From CAYMCO01 sp964388955 (GTDB lineage Bacteria; Chloroflexota; Anaerolineae; Anaerolineales; E44-bin32): a DNA stretch of 64,000 nucleotides. Positions 55,716 through 64,000 of this stretch are shown here, one piece after another. The translations under genes were made by a program, and so were the position numbers. Below the pieces are notes generated by a model. It was not told the origin of the DNA, ran no database searches, and saw only the letters and a program-made list of their open reading frames with translations. The stretch spans positions 1 through 64,000 of the forward strand of contig CAYMCO010000030.1 in the NCBI GenBank assembly GCA_964388955.1, in the 5' to 3' direction. Within the stretch, counting starts at the first letter, position 1, and every line of letters begins with the position of its first letter.

Positions 55716-55978
55716 GACGGCCACGTCGATCGAGAATCCGTGTGCATGTGCCCAAGGGCGAGCTGCGCGTGGCCAAAGCATATGCTGCAAGCGCACAAAG
55801 GAGGTGACTCGGAGGGGGAATTCCCCATTGCCATATTGATCCGTTCCTTGTGCTGCGTCTACCATCAATCGAGCTGTTGTCTCCGGGCGATTGTAGGGGC
55901 GGGACATGCTGGGCCTACACCAAGAACTTACCACATGATCGTTGATGCAGGACTAGACTAGAGATCCGGAGGAGAACC

Positions 55979-57109
55979 ATGTATCTACGAGGAAAAGCCG
56001 TATTGCTGATGCTCTCTGCCATCATCATCGCGAGCCTGGCACTCACTGCGTGTGGTGCACCGCAGCCGGAGGCCACGTCTGCACCGGAGGCTACGTCTGC
56101 ACCGGAGGCTACGTCCGAGGCGGCGCCTGCCCTCATCGCATTTGGGTTCAACGGCCCCACATCCGATGAGGGGTGGACTTGGGTGGCAAACCAGGCACGA
56201 TTGGCCGTAGAAGAGGCTAATGGCGAGCGTGTGAAGACGGTCTACGCCGAAAATGTGCCTTACTCTCAGGATGGCTCTCGCATCTTTGAGCAATTCGTCG
56301 CTGATGGCGCCGCGATGGTGATCGAGAATACTGGATATGGCGAGATTTTCCAGAACGTGATCGCGGAACACCCCGACGTGGCGTTCATGGGCATGAACCG
56401 GCCCATGTATGACAACGAAATTGGCTACTATATCGATGTCCGTGACACGGCCTACTTGATCGGCATGGCTGCAGGCATGATGACCGAAACCAACAAGATC
56501 GGATATGTGTGTTCATTTGCGGGGATGGACGCCGACGTGGATGCGTACGCTATGGGCGCCCTCTCGGTCAACCCCGATGTAACCACTCAGGTGGCCTGCA
56601 TCAACTCGTGGTTCGATCCAGCGGCTGCGCGACAGGCAGCCGAAGCGCTGGTCGACGACGGAGCTGACTTTCTCTATGGCATCATGGACGAGCCAGCGTT
56701 CCTGGTGGTCGCCGAGGAGCGCGGCGTCTGGGCAGCAACGTGGAACACCGACAACCGGGAGTTCGGGCCCAATGCATACGTCACCTCGCACATGATCAAC
56801 TGGGCCGATTTCTATGTCGAGCAGGTAGGGAAACTGCTGGACGGCACTTGGACAGGGGGCGAGCTGATTCTGCTGCCGCTGGGCAGTGGAACGGATATCG
56901 ACAGGTGGGGCGATAATGTGCCGCAGGAGGTACGGGACCAAGTAGATGCAATGCGGGCCCGCATGATCGATGAAGGGTACAATCCGTTTGTAGGGCCCAT
57001 CTACGACAATCAAGGTACCTTGAGATTTGCCGAAGGTGAGGAGATGACGCCCGATTACGGGTATGATCAATGGACTTGGCCCGTTCAGGGGGTAGTCGGC
57101 CTGGAGTAA
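55979..57109 (+). CDS. BMP-family nucleoside-binding lipoprotein 2
   Basis: A 376-residue substrate-binding lipoprotein. The signal peptide ends in LALTACG (cysteine near residue 23). The linker contains three Glu/Ala/Thr/Ser/Pro units (APEATS), then the mature domain: NGPTSDEGWTW, MVIENTGYGEIF, GMAAGMMTETNKIGYV and WNTDNREFGPNAYVTSHM. It is only distantly related to lipoprotein 1 (29162), so the two importers probably differ in substrate. GGAGGAGA precedes ATG 55979. A perfect 15-bp stem-loop lies between it and the ATPase gene. Confidence 0.92.
   Translation: MYLRGKAVLLMLSAIIIASLALTACGAPQPEATSAPEATSAPEATSEAAPALIAFGFNGPTSDEGWTWVANQARLAVEEANGERVKTVYAENVPYSQDGSRIFEQFVADGAAMVIENTGYGEIFQNVIAEHPDVAFMGMNRPMYDNEIGYYIDVRDTAYLIGMAAGMMTETNKIGYVCSFAGMDADVDAYAMGALSVNPDVTTQVACINSWFDPAAARQAAEALVDDGADFLYGIMDEPAFLVVAEERGVWAATWNTDNREFGPNAYVTSHMINWADFYVEQVGKLLDGTWTGGELILLPLGSGTDIDRWGDNVPQEVRDQVDAMRARMIDEGYNPFVGPIYDNQGTLRFAEGEEMTPDYGYDQWTWPVQGVVGLE
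56068..56115 (+). repeat. 18-bp tandem repeat in the lipoprotein linker
   Basis: Units of 18 bases start at 56068, 56086 and 56104, the last partial (12 bases). They encode the EATSAP repeats between the lipid anchor and the binding domain. One base differs between units one and two. Copy number could vary between strains by slippage, changing linker length. Confidence 0.8.
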
Positions 57110-57237
57110 CGCCGTGGCACGCGCCCGATGGGCCGTCATACGCCCGTTGGAGCGTAGGGTCGGCGATGCGCGACCGCCTGCATGTGACATTGCGCCGAGT
57201 CGATTGCGCGCGTTGATGAATCCCGGCGGTTTTGCTC

Positions 57238-57273
57238 TGAGCATCTCTGCCCATCATGGGGCAGAGATGCTCA
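57238..57273 (+). promoter_or_regulatory. Intra-operon stem-loop after lipoprotein gene 2
   Basis: TGAGCATCTCTGCCC (57238-57252) and GGGCAGAGATGCTCA (57259-57273) form a perfect 15-bp stem with a 6-base loop. It lies between the lipoprotein stop (57109) and the ATPase start (57358), with no T-run. An ATG inside the loop (57256) would open a longer ATPase frame but would be buried, which favours GTG 57358. Confidence 0.75.
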
Positions 57274-57357
57274 CGCAGGTCCTGCGCTGCGGCCGTGGGC
57301 GTAGACTACCCGGATGCAAAGGGGCGGCGGTCTTGGATAGCCAGGGGGGGAGGTGTT

Positions 57358-58908
57358 GTGAGCGAGACCAATTCATCGACAGGTGAAGCCGCTTTCATCG
57401 AAATGCGGAGCATCTGGAAACGCTTCCCCGGCGTGGTGGCCAACAGGGGGATCCATCTGGAGCTTCGCGCTGGCGAAGTCCATGCGCTGTTGGGAGAAAA
57501 CGGTGCCGGCAAGACCACGTTGATGAATATCCTGGCCGGCGTCTACCAGGCGGATGGAGGGGAGATTTGGATCGATGGCCAGCCAGTCCAGATCCGGTCC
57601 CCGGCGCAGGCGATCGATCTCGGCATCGGTATGGTACATCAGCATTTTCGGCTCGTCGACGACCTGACCGTGGCCGAGAACGTCCATCTCGGTTGGAAAG
57701 GAACGCCCTGGCACGTCTCCCGGGGCAGGCTCAGTCGCAGGCTGGAGGCGATCGCGGCGGAGCTGGACTACCGGGTGGAGCCCGACGCACAGATCTGGCA
57801 ATTGTCGGTAGGGGAGCAGCAGCGCGTGGAGATTCTCAAGGCGCTGGCCAGAGGCGCGCGATTGCTGATATTGGACGAACCGACCTCGGTGCTGACCCCG
57901 AGCGAAGCCCGGGAGCTGTTTCGGGCAATCCGCACGATGGCCGAGAACGGGAGGACGGTGGTGTTCATCAGCCACAAGCTGGACGAGGTATTGGAGGTGT
58001 CAGACCGGGTGAGCGTGCTCCGGCAGGGCGAGCATGTGGTGACCAGGCCGACCTCGGAGTGTGACCCGATTATGCTGGCGCGGCTGATGGTGGGGCAAGA
58101 CTTTGTGTTTCGGAGTCAGGAGAGGGAGGGAACACCGGGTTTGCCCATACTCAAGATGGAGGCGGTCAGCGCGCTGGATAGCCGGGGCCTTCTCGCGCTG
58201 AGGCAAGTTGATCTTGAAGTCAGGCGAGGCGAAATCTTGGGTATCGCGGGCGTGGCGGGAAACGGGCAGCGGGAGCTGGCGGAAGTGCTCACCGGGCTGC
58301 GGCCGGTAAAACGGGGCAGAATCATGGTCGAAGGAAAGGAGAAGACGGGGTCCTCGCCGTTCCAGTTTGCCCGCGCAGGGGTGGGCCACATCCCGGAGGA
58401 TCGGCTAGGGATGGGCTTGTTTGCGGCGCTGCCAGTGGCCCACAACGCCATCCTGAAGACTTATCGGGAGCCTCCGATTCGGAAGGGGATGCGGCTGCTC
58501 AAGGAGGCGGAGATGCAGTTTGCCGCTGGACTGGTGAAGCGCGCCGATGTCCGAGTGCCGCATGTTCGCGTGCCGGTGGGGAACCTATCGGGAGGAAACC
58601 AGCAGAAGTTGCTTGCGCGCAGGGAGATCGAGATTGCATCACGACTCCTGGTGGCGGTCCATCCCACATGGGGTTTGGACGTGGCGGCGACAGAGGCGGT
58701 GCGGAGAGCGCTGGTGGAACATCGCAATAATGGCACCGGTGTATTGCTGATCTCGGAGGACCTGGACGAGATCCTCCTGCTCTCGGATCGCATTGCGGTC
58801 ATGTTCGGCGGCCAAGTCGTGGGCTTGTTTGAGAGCGGCGAAGCCAATCGAGAGGACATCGGATTGCTGATGGGGGGGGAGACGCTCAGGAGGGAGAACC
58901 AGGCGTGA
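57358..58908 (+). CDS. BMP-type ABC transporter ATPase 2 (two NBDs)
   Basis: A 516-residue double ATPase. The first domain has Walker A LLGENGAGKTTLMN (near residue 46), signature LSVGEQQRVEI and LILDEPTSVLTP. The second is degenerate: GVAGNGQREL, LSGGNQQKLLARREIEIA and HPTWGLDVAAT, where the family usually has PTRGLD. GTG 57358 is chosen for the GGGGAGGT ribosome site. In this operon the ATPase precedes the two permeases, unlike in the first operon where it comes last. Its stop overlaps the start of the next gene (GTGA). Confidence 0.92.
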   Translation: MSETNSSTGEAAFIEMRSIWKRFPGVVANRGIHLELRAGEVHALLGENGAGKTTLMNILAGVYQADGGEIWIDGQPVQIRSPAQAIDLGIGMVHQHFRLVDDLTVAENVHLGWKGTPWHVSRGRLSRRLEAIAAELDYRVEPDAQIWQLSVGEQQRVEILKALARGARLLILDEPTSVLTPSEARELFRAIRTMAENGRTVVFISHKLDEVLEVSDRVSVLRQGEHVVTRPTSECDPIMLARLMVGQDFVFRSQEREGTPGLPILKMEAVSALDSRGLLALRQVDLEVRRGEILGIAGVAGNGQRELAEVLTGLRPVKRGRIMVEGKEKTGSSPFQFARAGVGHIPEDRLGMGLFAALPVAHNAILKTYREPPIRKGMRLLKEAEMQFAAGLVKRADVRVPHVRVPVGNLSGGNQQKLLARREIEIASRLLVAVHPTWGLDVAATEAVRRALVEHRNNGTGVLLISEDLDEILLLSDRIAVMFGGQVVGLFESGEANREDIGLLMGGETLRRENQA

Positions 58909-60074
58909 TTGTGAGACTGTCCGATGCCCTGCTTCGGGGATGGAAACTTCAACGGAGGGCGGACTACTCATCCGCGCGAGGTATCTTGTTCAAGGTGCTG
59001 GCGGTGATACTGGCCATTCTCGCCACAGGGATTGTGCTTCAGGCGAGCGGGCAGTCCGCATTGGCGATGGGCAGCCGGGTCCTGGAATCCACTCTGGGAA
59101 GTGATTATGGCTTGCAGCAGTGGCTGGTGTTGGCAACCCCTCTCATGATCACAGGGGCCGCACTGCTGATCGGAACACGGATGTCCGCATTCAACTTCGG
59201 TCTTGAGGGGCAGCTCTTTATCGGGGCTTGGGCGGCAGCGGGAATTGGGCTTCACCTCAACATACCGCCCTGGCTGGCCCTGATCCTGATGTTCGTGGGG
59301 GGGGCATTGGCGGGAGCCTTACTTGCCTTGGTTCCTGCACTTATGCGCATCAAGGCTGGCATCAGTGAGATCCTGACTACGCTGCTCCTCAACTTTGTCG
59401 CCATGCAGTTCGCACTTTACTTCGCGATGGATGCATGGAGGGATTGGGGTACTGCGGTGAATCTGGGAGCCACGACTCCAATCCCATACGACTTGCCGGT
59501 TCTGTGGGGCCACCTGCACATCGGAATACTGATTGCTGTGTGCATTGTTGTGGCGATATTCCTGGCAATCGAAGGGACGGTGTGGGGGTATGAGGTCAAG
59601 TCCATCGGCGCAAATCGGAGGGCGGCGGAGTTCGCAGGCATAGCGGTTACGCGACACATGCTTGTCATCATGCTCCTATCGGGAGCGATTGCCGGGGTTT
59701 CCGGGGTGATCGAGCTCACCGGCGTCGCCCACCGCTTGTCGGCCGCGGTGTCTGCGGGGTACGGATGGACCGGCATCATCGTGGCGATTCTGGCAGGCAG
59801 TTCTCCGCTTGCCATCATACCGTGGGCCCTGTTCTTGGCGCTGATCCTCAATAGCGGATTCGTCCTTCAGGCACAGGGCTTCTCAGTCAATGTCGTACTC
59901 GCTGTGACCGGATTGATCCTCTTGCTCGTCTCGGTGGGCGAGATCGTCGCCAATTACTCGTTGGTCCCGGTCTCCCAACGCGGATCTGCGGCGGATCTCG
60001 AAGTCTCCCCGGAGAGGTCTCTGGCCCGTTCGGGGCAAGCGGGCGGGGACTCATCCAGTGCCCAGGATCGATAA
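58905..60074 (+). CDS. BMP-type ABC transporter permease 2A (NupP-like)
   Basis: A 389-residue permease with about nine hydrophobic helices. NFGLEGQLFIGAWAAAGIG lies near residue 103, LMRIKAGISEILTTLLLNF near 145, RRAAEFAGIAVTRHMLVIM near 240, and a hydrophobic end is followed by a hydrophilic tail of about 40 residues (SPERSLARSGQAGGDSSS). The tail is unusual for the family. GTG start, overlapping the ATPase stop. It pairs with the permease at 60125. Confidence 0.92.
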   Translation: MIVRLSDALLRGWKLQRRADYSSARGILFKVLAVILAILATGIVLQASGQSALAMGSRVLESTLGSDYGLQQWLVLATPLMITGAALLIGTRMSAFNFGLEGQLFIGAWAAAGIGLHLNIPPWLALILMFVGGALAGALLALVPALMRIKAGISEILTTLLLNFVAMQFALYFAMDAWRDWGTAVNLGATTPIPYDLPVLWGHLHIGILIAVCIVVAIFLAIEGTVWGYEVKSIGANRRAAEFAGIAVTRHMLVIMLLSGAIAGVSGVIELTGVAHRLSAAVSAGYGWTGIIVAILAGSSPLAIIPWALFLALILNSGFVLQAQGFSVNVVLAVTGLILLLVSVGEIVANYSLVPVSQRGSAADLEVSPERSLARSGQAGGDSSSAQDR

Positions 60075-60124
60075 GTAGATATCGGGATGCGCCCAGGCTG
60101 GGCGGGGATCAGAGGATATTCGTT

Positions 60125-61066
60125 ATGGAAACCGTCCTGACAGGCTTGCTTGCCAGCGCCGTGACAGCAGGGGCGGTGATCATCATCGCTGGCACCGGTG
60201 AGATCATGGCAGAGCGCACAGGCGTGATGAATCTCGGCATCGAGGGGATGATGTCCGTAGGGGCGATGACAGCGATAATGATCATCAACGGAATGGGGGT
60301 CAGCGCCTGGCTGGGCATGCTTGGCGCAGCGCTTGCCGGGTTGTCGGCTGGCTTGCTTTTCGCGCTGCTCGCCGTCAGACTCAAGGTGGACCAGCTCCTC
60401 GCCGGGCTTGCGCTCACATTCGTTGGCAACGGCCTGGCGCGGCATATCGGGAAGTCCGTTGCCAGCCAGCCAGTTGCCAGCCGATTCCCGCAGGTCAAGA
60501 TCCCGGTTCTGGGCGATATTCCTATACTCGGAAACGCGGTCTTCAATCACAACATCGTCGTGTATATCGTTTACTTTGTGCTGCCTGTCGCAGCTTTCTA
60601 CCTCCTGTACAAGACACGTCATGGGCTGGAAATGCGGGCCGTGGGGCAAGCGCCCGAGGCCGCGGACGCGAGCGGCATACACGTAGACCGCATTCGGTTC
60701 CTCTACACAAGCATCGCGGGCGTTCTTGCTGCCGCTGCCGGCGCCTACCTATCCATAGCCTTGACCGCTACCTGGTCGGATATGGCGGTTGCAGGGCGAG
60801 GGTGGATCACCATCACGCTCGTTTTCTTCTCGGGATGGAATCCGCTTTACATCGTCCTCGGTGCGTTGCTCTTTGGGGGCGCTACGTCGGTCGGCTACAT
60901 AATGCAGATCCAAGGTTGGGGCATCTCACCTTTCTTTCTGAACATGACCCCATATCTGGCAACAATCCTGCTGATGCTCATTTCGTGGCTTGCGCGCATG
61001 CGAACGCAACCGGAGAGACTTGGCGTGGGACCCGCGGCACTGGGGTTTCCATACCACAGAGAGTAG
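60125..61066 (+). CDS. BMP-type ABC transporter permease 2B (NupQ-like)
   Basis: A 313-residue permease. RTGVMNLGIEGMMSVGAM is the family hallmark (near residue 37), followed by LAVRLKVDQLLAGLALTFV and AGRGWITITLVFFSGWNP near the C-terminus. About eight hydrophobic helices. AGAGGAT lies seven bases before ATG 60125. Last transport gene of the operon; the divergent adenine deaminase gene starts 250 bases later on the same strand and may be co-transcribed. Confidence 0.92.
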   Translation: METVLTGLLASAVTAGAVIIIAGTGEIMAERTGVMNLGIEGMMSVGAMTAIMIINGMGVSAWLGMLGAALAGLSAGLLFALLAVRLKVDQLLAGLALTFVGNGLARHIGKSVASQPVASRFPQVKIPVLGDIPILGNAVFNHNIVVYIVYFVLPVAAFYLLYKTRHGLEMRAVGQAPEAADASGIHVDRIRFLYTSIAGVLAAAAGAYLSIALTATWSDMAVAGRGWITITLVFFSGWNPLYIVLGALLFGGATSVGYIMQIQGWGISPFFLNMTPYLATILLMLISWLARMRTQPERLGVGPAALGFPYHRE

Positions 61067-61316
61067 GCGGTGCTGCCCCTGCCCCAGCGGAGGTGACGGT
61101 GTTGAAGCCACGCGTAGCGGCGTTCCTCAGTGGGGTCCCACCGTTGGCAGCGGCCGAATGGCTCCGGTGGCCCAATGGGGAAGCCGCCGTTACCGTCAGC
61201 AGAGGGGGAGCAACCTTCTTTGGCAACGTGACCGTCAAAGGAATGCGGATTGCACTAGCCGCGCGCTCCAACCGGCACCCGGCAACGCGCCTTCCAGGAA
61301 TCGAAAGGGAAAGCTC

Positions 61317-63107
61317 ATGAGCTGGCGTAGAAACGTCATCGAAGTCGCACTCGGAAGGAGGGCTGCTGATCTCGTGGTTGTGGGCGGGAAGCTGGTGAAC
61401 GTCAACACCCGGGAGGTCTACCCGGCAGATGTGGCGTGTGTGGACGGCCGGATCGCGATCGTTGGTGACGCCGAGACAGCGGTCGGCTCCAAGACGGTCG
61501 TGGTGGAGGCTGGAGGACATTACCTTGTCCCCGGCCTGATTGACTCCCACATGCACACCGAGTCGTCGGGCGTCACCCTGACAGAGCTCTCGAAGGTACT
61601 CCTGCCACGAGGTGTTACCACGATTCTGTACGCCCATGAGATCGCCAACGTGCTTGGAGTGCCCGGGACGGATTTGGTCCGGAGGGAAAGCCGGCGGGTG
61701 CCACTCAAGATCTATTTCCAAACGCCGACGAGCGTTCCGTGGGCGAAGGGCCTCGAGAGTCCGGCCGCTGAGCTGGGGGTGGCCGATGTAGAACAAATGC
61801 TCGCTTGGAAAGAGACGGTCTCCCTGGGGGAATCCGATTACTTCGATGTGGTTAAGCTGGACAAGGCGATTCTGGCCAAGCTCGACGCGGCCGAAGCTTT
61901 GGCGAGACCCATCGACGGCCATGCAGCGATGTTGACCCCCGAGAACCTGATGGCTGTAGCCGCGGGGGCTTTCCACGATGACCACGAGAATTTCACCAGC
62001 AAAGAGGTCCTGGCCAAGCTCCGCCTTGGAATGCGGGTGATCTTGCGGGAGGCCAACATCCCCTGGATTGCTGCGGCCGTCACCGAGAACGCCGTCGATA
62101 CTCGCAATTGCATGCTTTGCATCGATGACAAGCTGGTGAACACCCTGCTTCGCGAAGGTGGGGTCGATAACACGGTGAGGGTCGCCATCCGGCATGGAAT
62201 CGAGCCGATCACGGCTATTCAGATGGCGACGATCAACCCGGCCACCTACTTCCGCCTGGACCTGGCCTTGGGGAGCATCAGCCCGGGCAGAATCGGCGAT
62301 ATCATCGTCACCGACTCTCTGGAAACGCTGTCGGCCCACGCGGTCATCGCCAATGGTGCGCTGGTAGCGCGCCAGGGTGAGTTCCTCCCCCGCCTGGCAA
62401 CCTACCGCTACCCAAAATGGGCACAGAACACCGTGCATCTCGGTCACCCCGCCGGCGCCTCCGACTTTGAGATTTGCCCAGGATTCGATGAGGGCGAGGT
62501 CGAAGTTCGGACCCTCAAGATCAGCGGTGGCGGGTGGGTGAAGGGGTGGGGTTCCAGGCGGCTCGCTGTGCGGGATGGGGTGGTAGTTGTCGGCTCAGAG
62601 GAATCGATCAACCTGATCGCGATTGTCGAGAGGCATGGCGGTGACGGCAGGGTCGGCAAGGGAATCGTTGAAGGTATTGGCCTCAGGCAGGGGGCGGTCG
62701 CCTCCTCCGTTGGCCATGACTGCCATAACATCACCGTCGTGGGAACCAATCCGGAGGATATGGCTGGCTGCGTCAACGCCTTGGCCAAGTCCGGCGGAGG
62801 ATTCGTCGCGGTCAGGGAGGGGGAGGTGATCGCCCAAGTGGCCTTCGAGGTGGCCGGATTGATCTCCCAGGCGCCTTACGCGGAGGTGGCCGAGAGGATG
62901 GACCATTTCGAGGCGACCATTCGCTCCGAGCTCGGCTTCCCGAGCGACATGGAGTTCGTGGTGTTCAATTTCATCGTCCTGCAGAGTTCGCCCTTTCAGG
63001 TGGCGATCACAGACCGCGGCTTGATTGACACGTATGCGCGCGAGATCGCACCGTTGTTCCTCGGAATGACCAGGCTCTCAGGCGCCTCGCGGGATCCGGA
63101 GACCTGA
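61317..63107 (+). CDS. Divergent adenine deaminase-like amidohydrolase
   Basis: A 596-residue Ade-family protein. PGLIDSHMHTESSGV carries the His pair. The next box reads LYAHEIANVLG, where standard enzymes have DPHEIANV. IDGHAAMLTPENLM replaces EGHAPG. MLCIDDKLVNTLL and AIQMATINPATYF are family-like, and VGHDCHNITVVG replaces SHDSHN. These changes surround the active site, so it may act on another nucleobase or be a slow adenine deaminase. ATG 61317 is taken; the longer open frame overlaps the permease gene and has no homology. AAAGGGAAAG lies upstream. The other copy (51407) keeps all canonical boxes. Confidence 0.88.
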   Translation: MSWRRNVIEVALGRRAADLVVVGGKLVNVNTREVYPADVACVDGRIAIVGDAETAVGSKTVVVEAGGHYLVPGLIDSHMHTESSGVTLTELSKVLLPRGVTTILYAHEIANVLGVPGTDLVRRESRRVPLKIYFQTPTSVPWAKGLESPAAELGVADVEQMLAWKETVSLGESDYFDVVKLDKAILAKLDAAEALARPIDGHAAMLTPENLMAVAAGAFHDDHENFTSKEVLAKLRLGMRVILREANIPWIAAAVTENAVDTRNCMLCIDDKLVNTLLREGGVDNTVRVAIRHGIEPITAIQMATINPATYFRLDLALGSISPGRIGDIIVTDSLETLSAHAVIANGALVARQGEFLPRLATYRYPKWAQNTVHLGHPAGASDFEICPGFDEGEVEVRTLKISGGGWVKGWGSRRLAVRDGVVVVGSEESINLIAIVERHGGDGRVGKGIVEGIGLRQGAVASSVGHDCHNITVVGTNPEDMAGCVNALAKSGGGFVAVREGEVIAQVAFEVAGLISQAPYAEVAERMDHFEATIRSELGFPSDMEFVVFNFIVLQSSPFQVAITDRGLIDTYAREIAPLFLGMTRLSGASRDPET

Positions 63108-63566
63108 ACATGGATATCCTCCGATCACACCAGGGAGCTCGCGAAGAGCAGGCCCGACCGCCGGGCGGAGTGGTCGCAGCGACTACGCGGGACGATGCCC
63201 ACGATATTAGCGAACGGCGTGCGCGCCTCAAGTGCCCGTTCGCGAGCTGTCGCTCTGCTGAAGGGCAGCATCATAGGGGGCTATGAGCGTGCCAAGACCG
63301 CACAGAAACCCCAACAAACCCTTGCGAAGGCAAGAGAACACATGGCTTTGTGCTACTTCACAATAGGCAACCGCCGACGCTTGGATGGATTGCCGCATCG
63401 GATCACGGCCGGAAGCCGTTCAGCCGACGACCCACCGCTGGCGCTGACTCGAAGAGATCGGGCAAGATCAGCGGACGGTTTGACCATACGTCGACATGGG
63501 CGTAAATTCTGGGTCATCAGACGGTTGTCACCCTACGGCGGCTCGATTTGGCCCTAGCGGTCTTCC
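63108..63566. other. Intergenic region with promoter of the GntR gene
   Basis: About 460 bases. One plus-strand frame (63195-63557) has no recognisable motif or good ribosome site. The promoter at 63480-63508 lies within it. Confidence 0.4.
63480..63508 (+). promoter_or_regulatory. Sigma-70 promoter of the GntR gene
   Basis: TTGACC (63480-63485), a 17-base spacer and TAAATT (63503-63508), about 75 bases before the GntR start codon. The -35 hexamer is identical to that of the promoter at 42847. Confidence 0.5.
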
Positions 63567-63584
63567 ATGTTCGGAGCAGGGCAG

Positions 63585-64000
63585 ATGGTAAGAAAAGGGG
63601 TATTGCGCGCAGCTCCGCTCTCGTCCCAGGTGTTGCACATCCTGGTAGAGCAGATTCGTGGTGGATCCTATTCTCCGGGCAGCCAGCTCCCGCCGGAACA
63701 CGAACTGGCAGTGATGCTCAATGTCAGCCGCGCCACAGTGCGCTCCGCGATGAGCGCGCTGGCTGCGCGAGGCTTGGTGATCAAACGGCAGGGGGTGGGG
63801 ACCTTTGTCAGCGGATTGTCGCGGATTTCCAACCCTATCAACGAAGCCACGGATTTCTATGGTCTGATCACGCGGCAAGGATATTCCTTCGGGGCTCAAT
63901 TTGAAGATAGCGAGTTCACAATTCCAGATCATGGTGTAGCCGAGGCTTTGGAGATCGAACCCGGAGATCAAGTATTGCGCACGTACAAGATCTTTACAGC
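63585..64000 (+). CDS. GntR/HutC-family regulator, cut by window end
   Basis: The first 138 residues of a GntR regulator. The winged helix shows SSQVLHILVEQIRGG, SQLPPEHELAVML, VSRATVRSAMSALAARGLV and QGVGTFVSG at residues 10-80. It is followed by the start of a UTRA effector domain (ITRQGYSFGAQFEDSEF, LEIEPGDQVLRTYKIF). ATG 63585 is preferred to ATG 63567 because GGAGC lies eight bases before it. The reading frame is open to the window end. UTRA domains bind small ligands. Following two nucleobase operons, it may control them or a downstream operon outside the window. Confidence 0.88.
   Translation, partial: MVRKGVLRAAPLSSQVLHILVEQIRGGSYSPGSQLPPEHELAVMLNVSRATVRSAMSALAARGLVIKRQGVGTFVSGLSRISNPINEATDFYGLITRQGYSFGAQFEDSEFTIPDHGVAEALEIEPGDQVLRTYKIFT

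Noticed and set aside
57256..57357. Longer start for importer 2 ATPase at ATG 57256
   Set aside because: The ATG lies in the loop of a perfect hairpin, the added residues are not ABC-like, and GTG 57358 has a good ribosome site.
60990..61316. N-terminal extension of the second adenine deaminase of about 109 codons
   Set aside because: It overlaps the permease gene, has no homology to the family and no ribosome site; ATG 61317 fits the family start.
1..64000. CRISPR arrays, tRNA or rRNA genes, replication origin
   Set aside because: No regularly spaced repeats, no tRNA-like T-loop/acceptor pattern and no rRNA sequence were recognised on reading.

Overview
The window is about 64 kb of GC-rich bacterial DNA with no rRNA, tRNA or CRISPR that I could see. 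Several features suggest an uncultured anaerobic member of the Chloroflexota, perhaps Anaerolineae: lipoproteins with Thr/Pro/Glu-rich linkers, two aldehyde:ferredoxin oxidoreductase (AOR) family proteins, BMP-type nucleoside ABC transporters, a MocR regulator and long PAS/GAF kinases. This is an inference from gene content, not a taxonomic assignment.

Layout. 0-6 kb: a DUF234-type ATPase with a small partner gene behind a promoter and a perfect 27-bp palindrome, a SWIM zinc-finger protein, and a small double-CxxC protein. 6-7 kb: relics of a tyrosine recombinase and a PIN toxin. 7-10.6 kb: a MocR regulator, an ECF transporter S component and an N-terminally truncated O-acetylhomoserine sulfhydrylase. 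10.7-21.3 kb, all on the minus strand: a REC-CpaF secretion ATPase fusion, then a signalling array (single REC, REC-PAS-PAS-kinase, REC-GAF-GAF-HD-GYP, Rcp1-like REC, and an 1150-residue membrane GAF/PAS kinase). 22-27 kb: an NAD synthase-like protein, an SDR fragment, an MFS transporter and a frameshifted IS1182-type transposase.

27.5-64 kb is one large region for nucleobase and nucleoside use. It holds flavin prenyltransferase UbiX and its client UbiD, two XRE-cupin regulators, two complete BMP-family ABC importers, three amidohydrolases, an LLM flavin oxidoreductase and a first AOR. It also holds a YgeW-like carbamoyltransferase, followed by a tight six-gene operon: dihydropyrimidinase, 4x[4Fe-4S] ferredoxin, second AOR, MoaD/ThiS-like protein, SsnA-like amidohydrolase and PreA-like dihydropyrimidine dehydrogenase. 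An adenine deaminase, an adenosine/adenine deaminase, a second divergent adenine deaminase and a GntR regulator that runs off the end complete it.

How it may work together (inference): the BMP transporters import nucleosides or bases. Deaminases remove exocyclic amino groups. A reductive step by PreA and/or an AOR-family enzyme prepares the ring. The dihydropyrimidinase opens it, and the YgeW-type transferase recovers the ureido group as carbamoyl phosphate. No xanthine dehydrogenase or carbamate kinase is in the window, so the AOR proteins may replace the usual molybdenum hydroxylase chemistry. That is the main candidate for an undescribed system here.
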